32,876 nt of DNA from JACVRW01 sp038323835 (GTDB lineage: Bacteria > Actinomycetota > Thermoleophilia > Solirubrobacterales > Thermoleophilaceae): contig JBBQHI010000044.1 in assembly GCA_038323835.1 (NCBI GenBank), positions 1 to 32,876 on the forward strand. Direction: 5' to 3'. A model generated the notes under the pieces. It saw only the letters and a program-made list of their open reading frames with translations. It ran no database searches and was not told the DNA's origin. Below, piece after piece: positions 29,877 to 32,876 of this stretch. A program made the position numbers and the translations under genes. Every line of letters starts with the position of its first letter. Positions within the stretch are counted from its first letter, which is position 1.

Positions 29877-30781
29877 GCGGGCGAGTCTATTGGCGCTCTC
29901 CGGAGCAGGCGGAGCAGGCGGAGGGCCGTTCCGGCCGGGTCCTGGGTGAGCTGGCGCCAGGTGAAGCGGATCACGTCGTAGCCCAGCTCCGTGTGGCCAT
30001 GGAGAAGCACGTTCACGGCGGGACGCGGGACGGCATGGTCGCGGCAGGGCTCGAGGAACTGACCCTCGAGCGGAGATCGCGTGCGCGTGGCGCCGGGATC
30101 ATGGTGGCCGAGCACCAGCGCGAGGCGTCCCGCGCCGCGGCGCCCCGGATGCGGCCGCAGCCCCGTGCAGTCGAGCCGCAGGTACTCGGCCTCGTCCAGC
30201 GCGCGCTCGAGGGCGCGATGGGTCAGAACGTCGGCGAGATCGATCAGCGTGCGGGCCGGCGTGGTCACAGGGATGCCTTGGAGGCTGGTGGTGTCGTGAG
30301 CCTCGAGGGCGGTTCGGTGGACCTCCACGCCGTCCCGCGCCGGGTGCCGGCCGGGCGGGACGCTCACCTCAACACGCTCACGCCCGGACGGCCTGATCTC
30401 CCATACAGCGCCAGCACTGCGGTGGCTCAGCGCCGCGCCGGGTCCACAAGCCAGTACGGAGGCCATGTAGGAGGCCAGGGCACTGACGCGTGGCTGGCCG
30501 ACGGCGTACACGCCGCGATAGACCCCTTGGAGTGCGCCACGCCGCAGCCGCCCCGCCACCTGATCGGCCGTCAACCCGTCCGCGAGGAGCTGGCCGCGCT
30601 CCACCACCCCGTGTTGACGCGCGGCCCGGGCCGAGATGACCCGATCCGGGTGGGGTTTGGCGGGTATCCGGGTTATACGCCCGATAAGCCGCCAACCCCC
30701 CGGCCTCGCCCCCGCCTCCGGATCCTCAATCGCGCGCCGGAACTGGCCGATACACGAGTCGTGGTGGCAAATCTGCGTCAT
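29873..30781 (-). CDS. AbiEi/DUF559-type protein with its nuclease core deleted
   Basis: The AbiEi-like winged-helix half is intact (ARQHGVVERGQLLADGLT, GVYRGVYAVG, ACGPGAALSHRSAGAVW, IPVTTPARTLIDLADVL). The C-terminal DUF559 (Vsr-like) part runs VNVLLHGHT straight into ELGYDVIRFTWRQLTQDP. About 45 residues normally found between, holding the catalytic Asp/Glu and the E-x-DG-x-x-H region, are missing, yet the frame is open. The first half gives 302 aa from ATG 30781, but the true start is uncertain (GTG 30607 is also possible). Probably catalytically dead. Confidence 0.6.
   Translation of the reverse strand: MTQICHHDSCIGQFRRAIEDPEAGARPGGWRLIGRITRIPAKPHPDRVISARAARQHGVVERGQLLADGLTADQVAGRLRRGALQGVYRGVYAVGQPRVSALASYMASVLACGPGAALSHRSAGAVWEIRPSGRERVEVSVPPGRHPARDGVEVHRTALEAHDTTSLQGIPVTTPARTLIDLADVLTHRALERALDEAEYLRLDCTGLRPHPGRRGAGRLALVLGHHDPGATRTRSPLEGQFLEPCRDHAVPRPAVNVLLHGHTELGYDVIRFTWRQLTQDPAGTALRLLRLLRRAPIDSPA
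29884..29889 (-). promoter_or_regulatory. putative -10 box of proS
   Basis: TAGACT on the minus strand lies 7 nt before GTG 29876, inside the last codons of the DUF559-like gene. It would let proS and the genes after it be transcribed independently as a leaderless mRNA. Confidence 0.5.
30659..30693. promoter_or_regulatory. imperfect inverted repeat at the 30.7-kb divergent junction
   Basis: GGCGGGTATCCGGG and CCCGATAAGCCGCC match at 10 of 14 positions as an inverted repeat around a 7-nt centre. The minus strand also carries TATAAC here, a -10 candidate for the DUF559-like gene. It could be an operator, but its position depends on the uncertain start of that gene. Confidence 0.3.
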
Positions 30782-32752
30782 CCCCGTTCCCTGAAGGTCT
30801 TCTGGGCCGTGGCCGCGGCCGGCTCGGCGTTCCTGCTGTTCCAGACCGAGACCGGGATCGGGCCGGACTTGCTCTTCACCGCGGTGTATCTGGGTCTGAT
30901 GGTGATGGCGGCCGCGTCGTGCCTCTGGCGCGCCGCAGCCGTCCGCCAGGAGCGCGTCGCGTGGACGGTGCTCGGCGCCGGGCTGCTCTCGTGGACCTTC
31001 GGCGAGCTCTATTGGACGCTGGCGTTTACCAACGCCGACACCGTTCCGGTGCCGTCGGTGGCCGACGCCGGATATCTCCTCTACTACCCCGCCATCTTCG
31101 TGACCCTGGTCCTGCTCTTCCGCGAGCGGGTGCGCGAGTTCCGCTCGAGTCATTGGCTCGACGGCGCCATCGCGGCGCTGGCGGTGGCGTCGCTGGCCTC
31201 CGCCATCGCGTTCCGCCCGATCGTGGACGCCACCACGGGCGACGCGGCGGCGATCGCCGTGAACCTCGCCTATCCGCTCGGAGACCTGCTTCTGCTCAGC
31301 CTCGTGGTGGCCATCTTCGGCCTCTCCGGCTGGCGCCCGGGCCGGGCCTGGCTCTTCCTCGGGGCGGGCCTGGCGCTGAGCGCCGGGGCCGACGGCCTCT
31401 ACCTGCTCCAGTCGGCCACCGGGGCCTACGTGGAGGGCGGGCTGCTCGACGCCGCGTGGCCAATCGCCACCCTTCTGGTGGGCTTGGCGGCGTGGCAGCC
31501 GTCGCCCCGCCGGGCCAAGGTCCGGCTCGAGGGCGGGCGCGTGATCGCCGTTCCCTTCGCCTGTGGGCTGATCGCCATCGGGCTGGAGTCATGGGACCAC
31601 TTCGAGCGCATCAGCGACCCCGCCCTCATCCTCGCCACCTCCACCCTGGTGGCCGTGGTGATCCGCATGGCGCTCGTGTTCGCGGAGAACCAGGCCATGA
31701 TCACCTCGAGCCGTGACGAGGCCCGCACCGACGCGCTCACCGGCCTGCGCAACCGACGCAGCCTCATGGGCGAGCTCGAGGCCGAGATCGAGCGGGCCAC
31801 GCTCGAGGCGCCCGCCGCGCTGATCCTCTTCGACCTTGACGGCTTCAAGGAGTACAACGACGCCTTCGGCCACCCGGCCGGCGACGGCCTTCTCGCCCGC
31901 CTGGGCGAGCGCCTCCAGGACGCCGTCCGCGGTGTTGGACGCGCCTACCGCCTGGGGGGCGACGAGTTCTGCGTCCTCGCCCAGCCCGGCGCGGCGGGCG
32001 CCGAGGCCGTGGTGGCCGCGGCGCTGTCCGCCCTGAGCGACAAGGGCGAGGGCTTCGAGATCACCGCCTCACACGGGGTGGCGCTTTTGCCGCAGGACGC
32101 CCAGACCGCCGAGAACACGCTTCAGCTCGCCGACAGGCGCATGTACGCCCGCAAGGGCGGTCGCCGACTATCGGCCGGCCGCCAGACCCGTGACGTCCTC
32201 CTGAGCACGCTCTCCGAGCGCCAGCCCGACCTGTACGACCACCTGCGTGACGTGGCCGGCCTGGCCATCGCCGTCTCGCGTGAGCTGGAGCTGAGCCCGG
32301 AGGACCTGGACGAGGTGGCCCGGGCGGCCGAGCTTCACGACATCGGCAAGATCGCCATTCCCGACGTGATCCTGAACAAGCCCCTCCCCCTCACCCCCGA
32401 GGAATGGGCGTTCATGCGCCGCCACACGATCATCGGCGAGCGCATCCTCATGGCCGCTCCCGCCCTGCGGCCCGTGGCCAGCCTCGTGCGCTCGAGCCAC
32501 GAGCGCTGGGACGGCAACGGCTATCCCGACGGCCTGGCCGGCGAGGCCATCCCGCTCGGGGCGCGCGTGGTCGCGGTCTGCGACGCCTTCGACGCGATGA
32601 TCACCGACCGCTCTTACCGCCCTGCGGTGACCGCCGACGAGGCCCGCGAGGAGCTGCGCCGGTGCGCGGGCGCGCAGTTCGACCCGCGCGTGGTGGACGC
32701 GTTCTGCCGCGCCACCGTGCTCGACGCGGAGGGCTCGCCTACGCCCGTGTGA
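30761..32752 (+). CDS. membrane GGDEF/HD-GYP c-di-GMP enzyme
   Basis: About 663 aa from GTG 30761 (GTG 30764 possible). The first ~300 residues form eight or more TM helices. The GGDEF domain has LILFDLDGFKEYNDAFGH and an exact GGDEF (YRLGGDEFCV); the RxxD inhibitory site is degenerate (RGVG). The HD-GYP domain follows with AELHDIGKIAIPD and HERWDGNGYPDGL, both intact. It could both make and break c-di-GMP. Divergent from the DUF559-like gene. It is the only c-di-GMP turnover enzyme in the window. Confidence 0.92.
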   Translation: MVANLRHPRSLKVFWAVAAAGSAFLLFQTETGIGPDLLFTAVYLGLMVMAAASCLWRAAAVRQERVAWTVLGAGLLSWTFGELYWTLAFTNADTVPVPSVADAGYLLYYPAIFVTLVLLFRERVREFRSSHWLDGAIAALAVASLASAIAFRPIVDATTGDAAAIAVNLAYPLGDLLLLSLVVAIFGLSGWRPGRAWLFLGAGLALSAGADGLYLLQSATGAYVEGGLLDAAWPIATLLVGLAAWQPSPRRAKVRLEGGRVIAVPFACGLIAIGLESWDHFERISDPALILATSTLVAVVIRMALVFAENQAMITSSRDEARTDALTGLRNRRSLMGELEAEIERATLEAPAALILFDLDGFKEYNDAFGHPAGDGLLARLGERLQDAVRGVGRAYRLGGDEFCVLAQPGAAGAEAVVAAALSALSDKGEGFEITASHGVALLPQDAQTAENTLQLADRRMYARKGGRRLSAGRQTRDVLLSTLSERQPDLYDHLRDVAGLAIAVSRELELSPEDLDEVARAAELHDIGKIAIPDVILNKPLPLTPEEWAFMRRHTIIGERILMAAPALRPVASLVRSSHERWDGNGYPDGLAGEAIPLGARVVAVCDAFDAMITDRSYRPAVTADEAREELRRCAGAQFDPRVVDAFCRATVLDAEGSPTPV

Positions 32753-32876
32753 AGCGGCGCCCGTCGGTGGGCGACTCGTCTTCGCCGAGCACCTTCCGGG
32801 TCTTGCCGTTGCCGCCGGCCATCGGCAGCTCGGTACCACCGGAGAGCACCTCGCCCGCGGCCGCGGCGGCCTCCAT
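32739..32876 (-). CDS. 3' end of a gene continuing beyond the window
   Basis: The minus strand stays open from the right edge to TAG at 32741-32739. The visible 45 C-terminal residues are Ala/Gly-rich, then charged (GNGKTRKVLGEDESPTDGRR). The end overlaps the GGDEF/HD-GYP stop by 14 bp. No family is recognisable, and the frame could be open by chance in this GC-rich DNA. Confidence 0.4.
   Translation of the reverse strand: MEAAAAAGEVLSGGTELPMAGGNGKTRKVLGEDESPTDGRRFTRA

Noticed and set aside
29993..30760. N-terminal extension of the GGDEF/HD-GYP protein
   Set aside because: The extension is Arg/Pro/His-rich and lies opposite the AbiEi/DUF559-type gene; the first TM-type sequence begins just after GTG 30761.

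Overview
This 32.9-kb window is GC-rich chromosomal DNA from a high-GC actinobacterium. I infer class Thermoleophilia (Solirubrobacter, Conexibacter or a relative). The reasons are the many GTG/TTG starts, the many promoters whose -10 box lies only 6-9 nt before the start codon, the pgsA / RsiG-like / GarA-like / FtsR-like cluster, an AbiEi/DUF559-type protein and a small DUF6411-like membrane protein. The placement rests on protein resemblance recalled from memory, not on a search. No tRNA, rRNA, CRISPR array or intact mobile element was seen.

Layout. 1-6.1 kb: short, mostly single-gene units (class II glutamine amidotransferase, Cys-less PTP-like protein, HAD phosphatase, cyclophilin lipoprotein plus CnoX-type thioredoxin, small membrane and acidic proteins, DivIVA-like protein, VOC protein). 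6.1-10.2 kb: DHA2-type MFS exporter, PNP oxidase (pdxH), AttH/Svf1-like lipocalin and an SDR. 10.2-11.7 kb: a disturbed patch with a frameshifted VOC pseudogene, a small ORF, a 16-bp direct repeat, an ABM-like protein and an ArsR-family regulator. 11.7-16.7 kb: DNA polymerase IV; a secreted RlpA-like protein behind a c-di-AMP (ydaO/yuaA) riboswitch; an RTX-type calcium-binding protein; wax ester synthase/DGAT plus a YbaK deacylase. Two near-identical Crp-like palindromes lie in this part. 16.7-23.3 kb: a histidine kinase with extra C-terminal membrane segments, glutamine-dependent NAD synthetase, a membrane class III nucleotidyl cyclase, a PaaI-type thioesterase and an HTH-TM-RskA-like fusion.

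23.4-30.8 kb is a long minus-strand gene string, read DUF559-like, proS, pgsA, RsiG-like, GarA-like FHA, FtsR-like MerR, apt, SRPBCC, alkyl-DHAP synthase. It combines phospholipid and ether-lipid synthesis with regulators that in other actinobacteria act on central metabolism (GarA/OdhI), division (FtsR) and c-di-GMP-controlled sigma factor activity (RsiG). A divergent membrane GGDEF/HD-GYP protein follows, and the 3' end of one more minus-strand gene is cut by the window edge.

Themes. Three nucleotide messengers are represented: c-di-AMP (riboswitch), c-di-GMP (RsiG-like protein and GGDEF/HD-GYP) and probably cAMP (cyclase, Crp-like sites). A family of hairpin repeats sits at the 3' ends of genes at four places, three of which are seen to be convergent junctions. 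At two divergent junctions the two putative -10 boxes overlap.
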